NCBI GenBank assembly: GCA_934178475.1 | Contig: CAKPQH010000002.1 | Coordinates: 1 to 64,000, forward strand | Reading direction: 5' to 3' | Origin: an uncultured Clostridia bacterium | GTDB taxonomy: Bacteria; Bacillota; Clostridia; TANB77; CAG-508 | Length of the DNA: 64,000 nucleotides | Made by a program: the position numbers and the translations under genes | Notes under the pieces: model-generated | The model's input: only the letters and a program-made list of their open reading frames with translations | The model's database searches: none | Told to the model about the DNA's origin: nothing | Shown: positions 9,210 to 18,425 of the stretch, piece by piece | Position numbering within the stretch: position 1 is the first letter of the stretch | Layout of the letters: every line of letters begins with the position of its first letter

Positions 9210-10996
9210 TGTTTAATATAGAAGAAGAACTTAAAAAGCTTCCAAAAAGACCAGGAGTTTATCTAATGAAAGATGAACAAGACACTATTCTTTATGTTGG
9301 AAAAGCTGTAAATTTAAAAAATAGAGTAAGTTCATATTTTAGAAAAACTAATAAAACAGATAGAATAGTAAAAATGGTTTCTCAAATAGATCATTTTGAA
9401 TATATTGTTGTTGATAATGAAGCTGAAGCTTTAGTTTTAGAATGTAATCTAATAAAAAAGCATAGACCTAAATATAATGTATTATTAAAAGATGATAAAA
9501 CATATCCATATATAAAAATAGATATAAAGTCAGAATATCCGAATGTTACAATAACTAGGAAAATAATAAATGATGGATCAAAATATTTTGGACCATATGC
9601 TAATCCTGGAGCTGCAAAAGAAATGGTTGATTTTATAAAACAAAAATATAAAATTCGTCAGTGTAAAAATTTTAAATTTAATGATAGAGCATGTTTGAAT
9701 TATCATATAAAAAGATGCTTAGCTCCTTGTATGGGATACGTTTCAAAAGAAGAATATATGGAACAAATAAACGAAATTATTGGATTGCTAGAAGGAAAAT
9801 CTGAAAAGATATTAAAAAATCTTAAAAAACAGATGGAAGAAGCATCAAAAAAATTAGATTTTGAAAAAGCAGCATATATGAGAGATAAAATGGTTGCCAT
9901 AGAAAGAGCGTCTCAAAAACAAAAGGTATCTAATATATCAGAAAACAATATAGATGTAATAGGAATAGCTAAGTCAGAATATGAAGTATGTATAGAGATA
10001 TTTTTTGTTAGAAATAGTAAAATGGTAGGAAGAGAACATTATTTTTTTGATGAATTAATAGACGTAAAAGACGCTGAAATAATATCAGGTTTTATAAAAC
10101 AATATTATATGGAAAGTCTAAATATTCCATCTAAAATTATGATAAAAGAAGATTTAGAAGACAAAGAACTATTAGAAGAGTGGCTTTCAAATATGTCTAA
10201 ACATAAAGTTGAAATTAGAAGTACAAAAAGAGGAGAAAAACTTCATTTTGTTGAAATGGCAGAAAATAATGCAAAAATTACATTAGATAATAAAGAAAAA
10301 AATAGTAATGAAATATTAATGGAATTAAAAAAAGTTTTAGAGTTAGAAAAATTACCAAGAAAAATTGAAACATATGATATTTCAAATATTTCTGGAGAAT
10401 TTATGGTAGCTGCTATGTGTGTTATGAAAGATGGCATGATAAAAAAGAATTTATCTAGGAGATTTAAAATAAAAACAGTTATTGGACAAGATGATCCTAG
10501 GTGTATGGAAGAAGTAATAACAAGAAGAATAGCTCATTCAATAAATAATCAAAATGAATCTGGGTTTGGAAAATTACCGGATGTTATTTTTGCAGATGGC
10601 GGAATAACTCAAATAAAAGCAACAAAAAGAGCAATATCTAAATATCCTGAGGCAGATATAAAAGTTTTCGGTATGGTAAAGGATGATAAACATAGAACAA
10701 GAGCGTTAATAAATGAAAATAGACAAGAAATAGAAATATCAGATAAACTTAAGAATTTGATAACAGAATTTCAAGATACAGTACATGATACAGCTATAAC
10801 TTACCATAGAAAATTAAGAGATAAAAAAGTACAGTCATCAGAATTAGATGAAATAGAAGGAATAGGAAATAAAAGAAAAATAGAATTATTAAAGACATTT
10901 GGTAGTGTAAAAAAGATTAAAGAAGCATCTATAGATGACTTAACAAAAGTAAAAGGAATAACTATTGAAATAGCAGAAAAATTAAAAAATATGTAA
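9209..10996 (+). CDS. uvrC: UvrABC excinuclease subunit C
   Basis: The nucleotide-excision-repair nuclease that makes both incisions around a lesion. It shows the GIY-YIG domain at the N-terminus (GVYLMKDEQDTILYVGKAVN), a UVR UvrB-binding helix pair near residues 205-235, the RNase H-like C-terminal nuclease (FADGGITQIKA) and helix-hairpin-helix motifs at the end (EIEGIGNKRKIELL). The 595-residue length is normal. It overlaps hpt by one base. Confidence 0.97.
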   Translation: MFNIEEELKKLPKRPGVYLMKDEQDTILYVGKAVNLKNRVSSYFRKTNKTDRIVKMVSQIDHFEYIVVDNEAEALVLECNLIKKHRPKYNVLLKDDKTYPYIKIDIKSEYPNVTITRKIINDGSKYFGPYANPGAAKEMVDFIKQKYKIRQCKNFKFNDRACLNYHIKRCLAPCMGYVSKEEYMEQINEIIGLLEGKSEKILKNLKKQMEEASKKLDFEKAAYMRDKMVAIERASQKQKVSNISENNIDVIGIAKSEYEVCIEIFFVRNSKMVGREHYFFDELIDVKDAEIISGFIKQYYMESLNIPSKIMIKEDLEDKELLEEWLSNMSKHKVEIRSTKRGEKLHFVEMAENNAKITLDNKEKNSNEILMELKKVLELEKLPRKIETYDISNISGEFMVAAMCVMKDGMIKKNLSRRFKIKTVIGQDDPRCMEEVITRRIAHSINNQNESGFGKLPDVIFADGGITQIKATKRAISKYPEADIKVFGMVKDDKHRTRALINENRQEIEISDKLKNLITEFQDTVHDTAITYHRKLRDKKVQSSELDEIEGIGNKRKIELLKTFGSVKKIKEASIDDLTKVKGITIEIAEKLKNM

Positions 10997-11038
10997 AACA
11001 AAAATAATCATACATTAATGTATGGTTATTTTTGTTTT
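10995..11038. terminator. Bidirectional terminator between uvrC and spoVAE
   Basis: A long stem pairs AACAAAAATAATCATACAT with TGTATGGTTATTTTTGTT. A-rich and T-rich flanks let it work for both convergent operons. Confidence 0.8.
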
Positions 11039-11097
11039 AAGTAATTTAAATAAAATTAAGTTATATTAAATAAAATATAAATATAAATATAAATATA

Positions 11098-11487
11098 TTA
11101 CTTACTACTTTTAATTTTAGGTTTTGCAACAAGAGAAGCAATATAACCAAAAAATACAGCTGCAGCAATTCCACCTGCACTTGCCTTTAGACCACCAGTA
11201 AATGTACCAATTAAACCATTTTCTTGAACTGCTTTTATTGTCCCTTTTGCTAAATTGTATCCGAATCCAGTAAGAGGAACTGTTGCACCAGCGCCTGCAA
11301 AATCAACTAAGTATTTATATATACCAAGTCCTCCAAGTATTACGCCTGTAGTTACATATATAACTAAAATTCGAGCAGGAGTTAATTTTGTTTTATCAAT
11401 TAATATTTGACCAATAACACACAATAAGCCACTTATAATAAAACAACGAATTAATAACATCCAATCGAAATTATACCAAAAATCCAT
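11098..11487 (-). CDS. spoVAE: Stage V sporulation protein AE
   Basis: A small multi-span membrane subunit of the SpoVA channel that moves Ca-dipicolinic acid in spores. The 129 residues have about four hydrophobic segments and the family's FAGAGATVPLTGFG and GGLKASAGGI motifs. AAAGGAG lies before the ATG. It is the last gene of spoVAC-spoVAD-spoVAE, 19 bases after spoVAD. Confidence 0.95.
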   Translation of the reverse strand: MDFWYNFDWMLLIRCFIISGLLCVIGQILIDKTKLTPARILVIYVTTGVILGGLGIYKYLVDFAGAGATVPLTGFGYNLAKGTIKAVQENGLIGTFTGGLKASAGGIAAAVFFGYIASLVAKPKIKSSK

Positions 11488-11506
11488 ATTATGAGTCTCC
11501 TTTTTA

Positions 11507-12511
11507 TTAATTTATTTCTATACTTATTGCATGAGCAATTCCAGGAATTGATTCACCTTGTTGCGAACTCATAGAATTCATCAAAGCTCCAGTTGCAATA
11601 AGAAGTACTTTTTTTAATTTCTTTTCTTTTAATTGTTTAAAAAGATATCCAGAAAAAACACTAGCACAACAACCACAGCCACTGCCTCCAGAGTGGGTAT
11701 CTTGATTTTCTTTATCGAAAATAAGAACACCACAATCGTTATAAACTGATTTTATGTTATAACCAACATTTTTACATAAGTCTATCAAAACATCTTTTCC
11801 AACATACCCTAAATCTCCTGTTAAAATTGCATCATAGTAAGTAGGATTCCTACCAGTATCTTGAAAATGTGTCATTAATGTATCAAAAGCAGCAGGGGCC
11901 ATAGCAGCTCCCATGTTGTTAGCATCTTTAATTCCCATATCAACAATTTTACCAGTAGTTATATGAGTTATGAAGGGACCATTCCCATCTTTTGCTACAA
12001 TTGCAGCACCTGCTGCAGTAACTGTCCATTGCGCAGTAGGTGGCCTTTGATTTCCGAGCTCTAAAGGAAATCTAAATTGTCTTTCTGAGCTACAGAAATG
12101 ACTAGATGCTGAACATAAAGTATAATTTATTCCATTTTCAACAAAAACTGATGCAAGAGAAAGTCCTTCAACAAATGTAGAACAAGCACCAAATATTCCA
12201 AAGAAAGGAATGTTAAGATCTCTAAGACCAAAACTTGTTGAAATACATTGGTTTAATAGATCACCAGCAAAACAATACTCAATCTTACTAGAAGGAATAT
12301 TAGATTTTGCTATAAGAGTATTTACAGTTTCTTTAATAATTTTACTTTCAGCTTTTTCCCAAGTTTTTTCACCCCACATTTCATCAGTTAGACATTGGTC
12401 AAAATATTGAGCTAGAGGACCATTAGATTCTTTGGGACCAGCGATACAAGCCGTTTCTAAAATAGATGGAGGGTTATCGAATTTAATTGTTTGTTTACCT
12501 AATTTTTGCAT
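11507..12511 (-). CDS. spoVAD: Stage V sporulation protein AD
   Basis: The soluble SpoVA subunit with a thiolase-like fold that binds dipicolinic acid. Family motifs include GPLAQYFD, FGIFGACSTFVEGL, NQRPPTAQWTVTAAGA, ILTGDLGYVG and SGGSGCGCCASVF. The 334-residue length is normal. AAAGGAG precedes the ATG. It lies between spoVAC and spoVAE, as in other spore formers. Confidence 0.97.
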   Translation of the reverse strand: MQKLGKQTIKFDNPPSILETACIAGPKESNGPLAQYFDQCLTDEMWGEKTWEKAESKIIKETVNTLIAKSNIPSSKIEYCFAGDLLNQCISTSFGLRDLNIPFFGIFGACSTFVEGLSLASVFVENGINYTLCSASSHFCSSERQFRFPLELGNQRPPTAQWTVTAAGAAIVAKDGNGPFITHITTGKIVDMGIKDANNMGAAMAPAAFDTLMTHFQDTGRNPTYYDAILTGDLGYVGKDVLIDLCKNVGYNIKSVYNDCGVLIFDKENQDTHSGGSGCGCCASVFSGYLFKQLKEKKLKKVLLIATGALMNSMSSQQGESIPGIAHAISIEIN

Positions 12512-12529
12512 AAAAACTCCTTTCTAAAA

Positions 12530-12979
12530 TTACATATTCATAAGTAAGTATATAAAGCCAATTACGACAGATGAGGAAATACCATATACAAGAACTGGAC
12601 CTGCAACAGTAAACATCTTAGCTCCAACTCCCATTACATATCCTTCAGATTTATATTCCATAGAAGGAGCAACTATTGAGTTAGCAAAACCAGTTATAGG
12701 TATTAATGAACCTGCACCAGCAAATTTACCTATTTTGTTAAATATATTAAATGCTGTTAAAAATGCGCTTATACCAATTAAAATGATGGAAACAATAGTT
12801 CCTGATATCTCTTCATCTATACCTTTATATTTACAGTAAGATAAAATTATTTGACCAAGAGAACAAATTAAACCTCCGACCCAAAATGCATTAAAACAAT
12901 TTTTTAAAGAAGGGGAATTAGGAGATTTTTGATTAACATATTCTTGGTAATCTTTTTGACTGCTTAAAGGATTTTCCAT
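12530..12979 (-). CDS. spoVAC: Stage V sporulation protein AC
   Basis: An integral membrane subunit of the SpoVA dipicolinate channel, with a mechanosensitive role in the family. It has about five hydrophobic segments and the paralogue motif FAGAGSLIPITGFANS shared with SpoVAE. The start is the ATG at 12979, six bases after AAGGAGG; the TTG at 12985 is too close to that site. First gene of the operon. Sigma-G control is expected for the family, but I could not fix a convincing box. Confidence 0.95.
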   Translation of the reverse strand: MENPLSSQKDYQEYVNQKSPNSPSLKNCFNAFWVGGLICSLGQIILSYCKYKGIDEEISGTIVSIILIGISAFLTAFNIFNKIGKFAGAGSLIPITGFANSIVAPSMEYKSEGYVMGVGAKMFTVAGPVLVYGISSSVVIGFIYLLMNM

Positions 12980-13055
12980 AAACAACCTCCTTAAAATTTA
13001 ATAATTTATAAATATTTTTTACAAATTAATTAAAAATATACAATGGGAGTAAAAA

Positions 13056-13088
13056 GTAATATTACAAAAATATTACAGTAATATTACA
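13056..13088. promoter_or_regulatory. Three 11-base iterons, candidate operator
   Basis: GTAATATTACA, AAAATATTACA and GTAATATTACA sit head to tail at 13056, 13067 and 13078, in exact helical phase. The outer two contain the perfect 10-base palindrome GTAATATTAC. They lie between the divergent spoVAC and pilus operons, ending 15 bases before the pilus -35 box, which suits a regulator binding site. The regulator is unknown. Confidence 0.6.
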
Positions 13089-13103
13089 TTTATGTTAAAG
13101 GTA

Positions 13104-13132
13104 TTGATTTTTTAATAGAAAATGTTTAGAAT
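13104..13132 (+). promoter_or_regulatory. Promoter of the type IV pilus operon
   Basis: TTGATT and TAGAAT with a 17-base spacer, 36 bases before the PilM-PilN start codon and just downstream of the 11-base iterons. Confidence 0.65.
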
Positions 13133-13168
13133 AAAACAAGAGTATAAAATAAAACAAAGGAGTTAAAA

Positions 13169-14803
13169 ATGGCAAGTTGTCTAGGTTTATATATAGAAGA
13201 TAATTTAATAAAATACGCCAAAGTTTCAAAAGACCATAATGACTTGAAAATTGAATCCTTTGGAATAAGAGTATATGAAGATTTAGTATCAGAAATTAGT
13301 AATATAGTAGAAGAAACATATAGTTTTGGTGTGCCAGTGAGTATAAACTTGATGAATGAACAATATGTCTATTTTAGTATTTTTTCACTTTTGAATGCAA
13401 AAGATTTAAAAACTAGTATTAAAACAGAATTAGAGACATTTTGCGATGAGAAAAAATATAATGTAAGCGCTTTTGAAACAAGATATGCATTAGTACAAGA
13501 TTTTCAAAATAAAGATCAATTGAGAACTATAGATATTTTGTCGAATAAAATCGAATTAAACAGACAAATACAAAATTTATCAAAATATAGACTTACAAAT
13601 ATTATGCCACTTCCTATGACTATTACTAATTTAGCTAAATTTGAAAAAAATGAAAATGCTTTAATAGTTAATATGGAAGAAAAAACAACTATTACAGTTA
13701 TATTAAATAGTCAAATATATTCAATAGAAACATTGGATGCAGGAAGCAAAAAAGTTTTACAAGATATAAACAAAATAGAAAATTCTTATTCTAAAGCGTA
13801 TGATATATGTAAAAATACAACGATATATACAGCTGATATTGGTAATGAAGATGATAACCAACCATATTTACAATATATAGTACCAACACTTTATGATATT
13901 AACCAAGAAATTCAACGTATATTAGAAGAATATGATTTAAAATCTTCAAAAATATATTTAACAGGTACATTAGCAAATATAAATAATGTTGATTTATATT
14001 TCCAAGAATTTTTACCAAATGCAACTTGTAAAATATTAAAACCAAGTTTTTTAAATGATATTACTACACAAATAAATTTAAAAGATTATTTAGAAGTTAA
14101 TTCAGCTATATCATTAGCATTATCTGGATTAGGAGAAGGAATTAAAGGTTTAAACTTTAAAAAAGTATCTTTAAAAGATAAGCTAGCAGAATTATCAAAA
14201 GTTGAAGTTAAACCAAAGAAAAATAAAGAAAATGGTAAACAATCTACTAAAAAAAGTAGCAAAATAAATATACAAAGTGGATTTAATGATAAAGTAGATA
14301 ATACTGAAACAATGCTTATTAGAGGAATGGCAATAATAGCTTTAATTATAATTATATTTATTAGTTTTTCTACAGTGCTTAAAGGACAAATGAATTCTAA
14401 AGAAGAACAAATTGAAAGTTTAAAAGCGAAACAAAAAACACAATTAAATAGTATAGATAGCGATAATCAAAAACTAAATTCAAAAATAACAAAATATAGT
14501 TCATTAATTGCTGATTTGGAAAAAATAAATGAAAGAATAAGCGATATTGCTTCAAGTAAAAATTCAGTACCAAACTTATTAAATCAAATAATGTTTGTTA
14601 TACCAGAAGCAGTACAGCTTACATCAATAGAGAATACAAATAGTAAGCATATTGTAATAAATGCTCAATCTGCTAAATATGAACAATTAGGATATTTTAT
14701 AGCAAAAATAAAAGAAAAAGGATATCTACAAAATGTTGTTTCTTCTAGCGGAGCTAAAAGTAGTGATATGATTTCAGTTACTATAGAAGGAGATATGCCA
14801 TGA
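13169..14803 (+). CDS. PilM-PilN fusion, type IV pilus alignment protein
   Basis: Residues 1 to about 330 look like PilM, the actin-like cytoplasmic protein (N-terminal GLYIEDNLIKYAKV, later IYLTGTLANI). A Lys-rich linker follows, then one membrane helix near residues 385-405, a coiled coil (415-465) and a small periplasmic-type domain ending the protein, as in PilN. In most type IV pilus systems PilM and PilN are separate and PilM grips the PilN N-terminal tail; here one 544-residue chain fixes them 1:1. AAAGGAG precedes the ATG. The last four bases overlap the next gene. First gene of the pilus operon. Confidence 0.85.
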   Translation: MASCLGLYIEDNLIKYAKVSKDHNDLKIESFGIRVYEDLVSEISNIVEETYSFGVPVSINLMNEQYVYFSIFSLLNAKDLKTSIKTELETFCDEKKYNVSAFETRYALVQDFQNKDQLRTIDILSNKIELNRQIQNLSKYRLTNIMPLPMTITNLAKFEKNENALIVNMEEKTTITVILNSQIYSIETLDAGSKKVLQDINKIENSYSKAYDICKNTTIYTADIGNEDDNQPYLQYIVPTLYDINQEIQRILEEYDLKSSKIYLTGTLANINNVDLYFQEFLPNATCKILKPSFLNDITTQINLKDYLEVNSAISLALSGLGEGIKGLNFKKVSLKDKLAELSKVEVKPKKNKENGKQSTKKSSKINIQSGFNDKVDNTETMLIRGMAIIALIIIIFISFSTVLKGQMNSKEEQIESLKAKQKTQLNSIDSDNQKLNSKITKYSSLIADLEKINERISDIASSKNSVPNLLNQIMFVIPEAVQLTSIENTNSKHIVINAQSAKYEQLGYFIAKIKEKGYLQNVVSSSGAKSSDMISVTIEGDMP

Positions 14804-15579
14804 AAGTAAGTATAAGAAAAATAATATTAATAGCAGCAGTAGTTTTACTTTTAGCATTGGCAGCAATTGTTATAATAAATGGAATCAATATTGGGAAAAT
14901 ACAAGTATTAGGAATAACAAAAATAAATGATAAAGACAAACAAATTGATTCTAAAAATAAAGAATTAGCTACAGACGCTAGTACAACTTATAACAGTAAA
15001 GTGCTAACATTAGAACAAACTGCTAAATCATTACAAAATAAAAAAGAAGAATATGAAAATGAAGCAGTACTTGTTATGTCTTCAGGAGGAACAGGATATT
15101 TAACTACAACTGAAAAATACGAAATTGAGTTTTTATGGACAAAACTTGGAAATTATGCTGGAGATGAAGGCATAGATATAAAAATGGATGTTGTAAATAG
15201 TTCAACAGCTGGAAGATACGACTTGAATTTTACTGCAACAGGAAGCTATGTTGGAGTTACAGATTATTTATATGATATAGAAAATGATTCAGAACTAGGA
15301 TTTAAAATAGAAAATTTTGCAATGCAATCTTCAGGAGATAACAATGTACAAGCAACTTTTTCTTGTAAGCAAATCAATATCAACATAAAGAATATTGATA
15401 CAACTCAAAGTAGTCAAACAGATGAAAATGGAACAACTGGAGGAACAACAAATACAAACTCAACAGGAAATACAACGACAAATAGCACAACAACTAATAC
15501 AACAACAAACAGTATTAAATCAACTAATACAACAGGAAGCAATACAACTAACGCGAGTAATACGGTAACCCCTAGATAA
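14800..15579 (+). CDS. PilO-like type IV pilus inner-membrane protein
   Basis: One N-terminal membrane helix (residues 8-30), a coiled coil, then a compact alpha/beta domain (about 85-195), matching PilO layout and position after PilN. The last 60 residues are a low-complexity Thr/Asn/Ser tail unusual for PilO, possibly a flexible reach through peptidoglycan. The ATG overlaps the PilM-PilN stop in ATGA-type coupling. Confidence 0.75.
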   Translation: MKVSIRKIILIAAVVLLLALAAIVIINGINIGKIQVLGITKINDKDKQIDSKNKELATDASTTYNSKVLTLEQTAKSLQNKKEEYENEAVLVMSSGGTGYLTTTEKYEIEFLWTKLGNYAGDEGIDIKMDVVNSSTAGRYDLNFTATGSYVGVTDYLYDIENDSELGFKIENFAMQSSGDNNVQATFSCKQININIKNIDTTQSSQTDENGTTGGTTNTNSTGNTTTNSTTTNTTTNSIKSTNTTGSNTTNASNTVTPR

Positions 15580-15597
15580 AATTAATAGGAGGAAAAA

Positions 15598-16023
15598 ATG
15601 AATAGCAAAAAGATTATTAAAGAAACAATAATAATGTTACTTACATGTTTAGTCACTATGTTAATTTTTGCGATTGTACTTTATAAATTTATACCAAATA
15701 GAAAAACAGTTGCAGAAGTAAAAGAATACAAAGCTTCAGAAAGTGTACAAACACTTTTAGAGGATAATGTAGATAGTGGAGATAAATCAGAAGTGATTTT
15801 ATCATATGAAGTAACATCAAGGGATTTAAACAATTATCAAAAAACGAATGCATATGTACCAGGAAAACAAAACCCATTTGCAGCTGCTAGTTCATCAGCA
15901 TCTACTGGTGATAACTCAGGAGATAATGGCAATGCAAATACAAATTCAGGTACAACAAATTCGGGTTCAAATAATAACAATCAATCAAACAGTGGATATT
16001 TTAAAGACACTGGAACAAAATAA
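15598..16023 (+). CDS. Small membrane-anchored pilus accessory protein (PilP-like position)
   Basis: 141 residues: one N-terminal membrane helix (about 8-30), a short conserved region ending KQNPFAA, then a Ser/Asn/Gly/Thr-rich disordered tail of about 45 residues. Gene order M-N-O-x suggests the slot of PilP, whose family often shows a similar NPF stretch, but no PilP fold can be shown from sequence. AGGAGG precedes the ATG. Confidence 0.6.
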   Translation: MNSKKIIKETIIMLLTCLVTMLIFAIVLYKFIPNRKTVAEVKEYKASESVQTLLEDNVDSGDKSEVILSYEVTSRDLNNYQKTNAYVPGKQNPFAAASSSASTGDNSGDNGNANTNSGTTNSGSNNNNQSNSGYFKDTGTK

Positions 16024-16109
16024 TTTATTTAATTAGTTTTTAAGGTTATATTTATTCATAAAGATAAATATACACAAGATAAAATTTTAAATAAAAAGGA
16101 GGGAAAACT

Positions 16110-16538
16110 ATGAAAAAGAACAATGGTATAACTTTAATAGCATTAGTTATAACTATCATAGTATTATTAATCTTAGCAGGAGTATCAATCGCAATGATAA
16201 CAAGCCAAGATGGAATATTAGGAAAGGCTAAAGATGCTAAAGCTAAAAATGAAGTTGGAGCATTAATGGATGATATTGCAGTAAAAGTATCTGATTTACA
16301 AGCTGAATACTATAATCAAGCTTATGTATTAGATAATACAACAGTAAAAGCCAAATCTGTTACAGCTTATATTGCAGAAGGATTAAACGGTTACAATACA
16401 AATGTAACTTTAAAAGAAACTACTGCAGATAGCGGTATATATACTGTAACAATAAAATCAGCATCAAATGATAAAATAGGAGCTGAAGCAACATTGAAAG
16501 ATGGAGCTATTGGATCTTATGAGTGGAAAACTTATTAA
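16110..16538 (+). CDS. Major type IV pilin-like protein
   Basis: A 142-residue prepilin: short basic leader KKNNG, cleavage expected before ITLIALVITI, a 20-residue hydrophobic helix, then a globular domain. Position 5 of the mature protein is Ala, not the usual Glu of pilins, and position 1 is Ile rather than Phe. The strong AAGGAGGG site and the hairpin directly after the gene fit high expression relative to the rest of the operon. The helix is nearly identical to the stems of the two hypervariable proteins at 23.6 and 40.0 kb, so all could assemble in the same fibre (inference). Confidence 0.85.
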   Translation: MKKNNGITLIALVITIIVLLILAGVSIAMITSQDGILGKAKDAKAKNEVGALMDDIAVKVSDLQAEYYNQAYVLDNTTVKAKSVTAYIAEGLNGYNTNVTLKETTADSGIYTVTIKSASNDKIGAEATLKDGAIGSYEWKTY

Positions 16539-16553
16539 TAAAAATAACTTGAT

Positions 16554-16597
16554 TTAAATAAAAGCATATGCATGCTATATGCATATGCTTTATTTAA
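16554..16597 (+). terminator. Hairpin after major pilin gene
   Basis: A palindrome centred on AGCATATGCAT / ATGCATATGCT, extended by AT pairs, with only a weak T run. It probably acts as a partial terminator or 3' stabiliser that raises pilin mRNA over downstream genes. Confidence 0.65.
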
Positions 16598-16665
16598 AAA
16601 TAATAGATAAATTAAAAAATAAATTATAAAAATCAAAATATAAAATGAGAATGAAAGGTAAAGAA

Positions 16666-17469
16666 ATGAACGTATTTTTATATATAATAATATTTATAAT
16701 GGGAACATTATTTGGTAGTTTTTATACATTAGCAGTATATAGAATACCTAAAAAAATAGATATAACACATACACATTCTTTTTGTCCTAATTGTAATCAT
16801 AAATTAGGATTTATTGAGTTAATCCCAGTATTAAGTTACATATTTTTAGGTGGAAAGTGTAAAGAATGTAAACAAAAAATAAGACCAAGATATTTGATTT
16901 TAGAAATACTTTCAGGAATAACATTTGTTATAATTGCTTATTTGTTTAGAATAGATGCTTATAATATAAATGTTTATACCTTAATAGATTTTGCCTTTAT
17001 AGTTTTATATTTAGCAGCATTATTTATAATAGCAGGTATAGATAAAGAAAATATAAAAATAGAAAAGAGTGTTCTATATTATGCATTATTGGTATGTGTT
17101 GCGTACATAATATATCTATGCATAATGGATCATACTAGTATATATAGATATGCTATGTATTTAATTGCAATAATAATATTACTTTTTATAGATGGAAAAA
17201 AACTAAAAAATGAAGCAAAAGATAGTTATGCTATATCAATATTAAACTTAATATTGATAATGGCAATGATGACAGGAGAACTTGCTACAATAGGAGCTAT
17301 GATATTTACATTTATAATAATACTAGAATTATACATAATAAATAGAATAAAGTTTTTAAGCAATAAATCAAGAAAAGAAGAAAAAAAGGTTTTAAAAAAT
17401 TTTCCATGGGGATTTTATTTATGCCTTGGAAATATAATTTCTATGATTTCAATAATGGCGTTTATATAG
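16666..17469 (+). CDS. pilD: Prepilin peptidase (A24 family)
   Basis: A membrane aspartic protease that removes prepilin leaders. It has the N-terminal GTLFGSFYTLAVYRIP motif, two zinc-type pairs (CPNC, CKEC) and about eight membrane segments. One catalytic Asp is plausible in AGIDKE. The second, normally in GxGD, would be the Asp of EAKDSYA, where the Gly pattern is lost. I prefer the ATG at 16666, with AAAGG seven bases upstream, over the ATG at 16645. The N-methylation half may have no use where pilins lack Glu5. Confidence 0.85.
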   Translation: MNVFLYIIIFIMGTLFGSFYTLAVYRIPKKIDITHTHSFCPNCNHKLGFIELIPVLSYIFLGGKCKECKQKIRPRYLILEILSGITFVIIAYLFRIDAYNINVYTLIDFAFIVLYLAALFIIAGIDKENIKIEKSVLYYALLVCVAYIIYLCIMDHTSIYRYAMYLIAIIILLFIDGKKLKNEAKDSYAISILNLILIMAMMTGELATIGAMIFTFIIILELYIINRIKFLSNKSRKEEKKVLKNFPWGFYLCLGNIISMISIMAFI

Positions 17470-17478
17470 GAGTAAGTT

Positions 17479-17961
17479 ATGAATTTAAGAAATAATAAAG
17501 GTTATACAGGTTCAGACATAATAATTTCTATATTAATTTTAATGGTGTTTATACCAACTATTGTAGCGTTAATTTATTCAATTGATACTAAAAATAATGA
17601 GATTGAGAGAAAAAATTATGCTATGACACTTTCTTGTAATATAATAGAAACATTAAAGTCAATTGATATAGATAAACTTGATGAGGAAACAAATTTAAAT
17701 GATATAAAAAACAAGATAAATAAATTTAAAGCAAACGATTCTGAGATAACCACAAATGAAGATGGAAAAATAACATTTTCTTCAGAAGATTCGTATGGTA
17801 ACAGATATGTAGTCTTAATTAAAATTGAAGATTATAAAGATTATTCAGGAGAAACTAATATTGAAGATAATGTTGTAAAAAAAATAACAGTAACAACAGA
17901 ATATAGGATAAATAAAGAAACTAAAAATGTAGAAATATCAACTTTAAAAACAATAGAATAG
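17479..17961 (+). CDS. Minor pilin, PilV-like
   Basis: 160 residues. Leader MNLRNNKG is followed by YTGSDIIISILILMVFIPT, a pilin-type hydrophobic stretch whose residue 5 is Asp. The rest is a small Lys/Glu-rich domain. It follows the peptidase by nine bases and precedes a second minor pilin, the usual place for initiation-complex pilins. Confidence 0.75.
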   Translation: MNLRNNKGYTGSDIIISILILMVFIPTIVALIYSIDTKNNEIERKNYAMTLSCNIIETLKSIDIDKLDEETNLNDIKNKINKFKANDSEITTNEDGKITFSSEDSYGNRYVVLIKIEDYKDYSGETNIEDNVVKKITVTTEYRINKETKNVEISTLKTIE

Positions 17962-17969
17962 GGGTTTTT

Positions 17970-18425
17970 ATGAAAAATAATAGAGGAGTGACATTAACAT
18001 CTTTGGCAATATATATTATTGGGCTAGTAACGATGATTGGATTACTATCAGTATTTATGAGATTTTTTTATAGAAATGTAAATAGAAAATCTTATACAGA
18101 TGATACAGCCGAGAGGTATTCAAAATTCATAATGTACTTAACAAATGATGTTAATTTAAATGATATAAAAAAAGTATATGTTGATAATAGTGAAAGAATA
18201 CATATTAAATTTAATAATGAATCTTATCATGAATATTTATATCAAAATGAAGGAATTTATTATAGAGAAGTTGATGTAGATGGACATGAGACTAAGCAGA
18301 TACTTTTATGTGAAAAAGTAACATCATGTCAATTTAAATATGAAAATAATGAAATAAATGTTACATGTAAAGTTAATTCAAAAGATTACAATAATGTATT
18401 TACAATAAAAAATAGTAATTTTTAG
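17970..18425 (+). CDS. Minor pilin, PilW/GspJ-like
   Basis: 151 residues. Leader MKNNRG, then VTLTSLAIYIIGLVTMIGLL, a hydrophobic helix with Ser at position 5, and a beta-rich C-terminal domain with LYQNEGIYYREV, typical of the W/J type of minor pilins. Eight bases after the previous gene. Confidence 0.75.
   Translation: MKNNRGVTLTSLAIYIIGLVTMIGLLSVFMRFFYRNVNRKSYTDDTAERYSKFIMYLTNDVNLNDIKKVYVDNSERIHIKFNNESYHEYLYQNEGIYYREVDVDGHETKQILLCEKVTSCQFKYENNEINVTCKVNSKDYNNVFTIKNSNF

Noticed and set aside
12980..13055. Sigma-G type promoter (CATTGTA on the minus strand) for spoVAC
   Set aside because: The -10-like string is there, but no acceptable -35 lies at the right spacing, so it is not listed as a feature.
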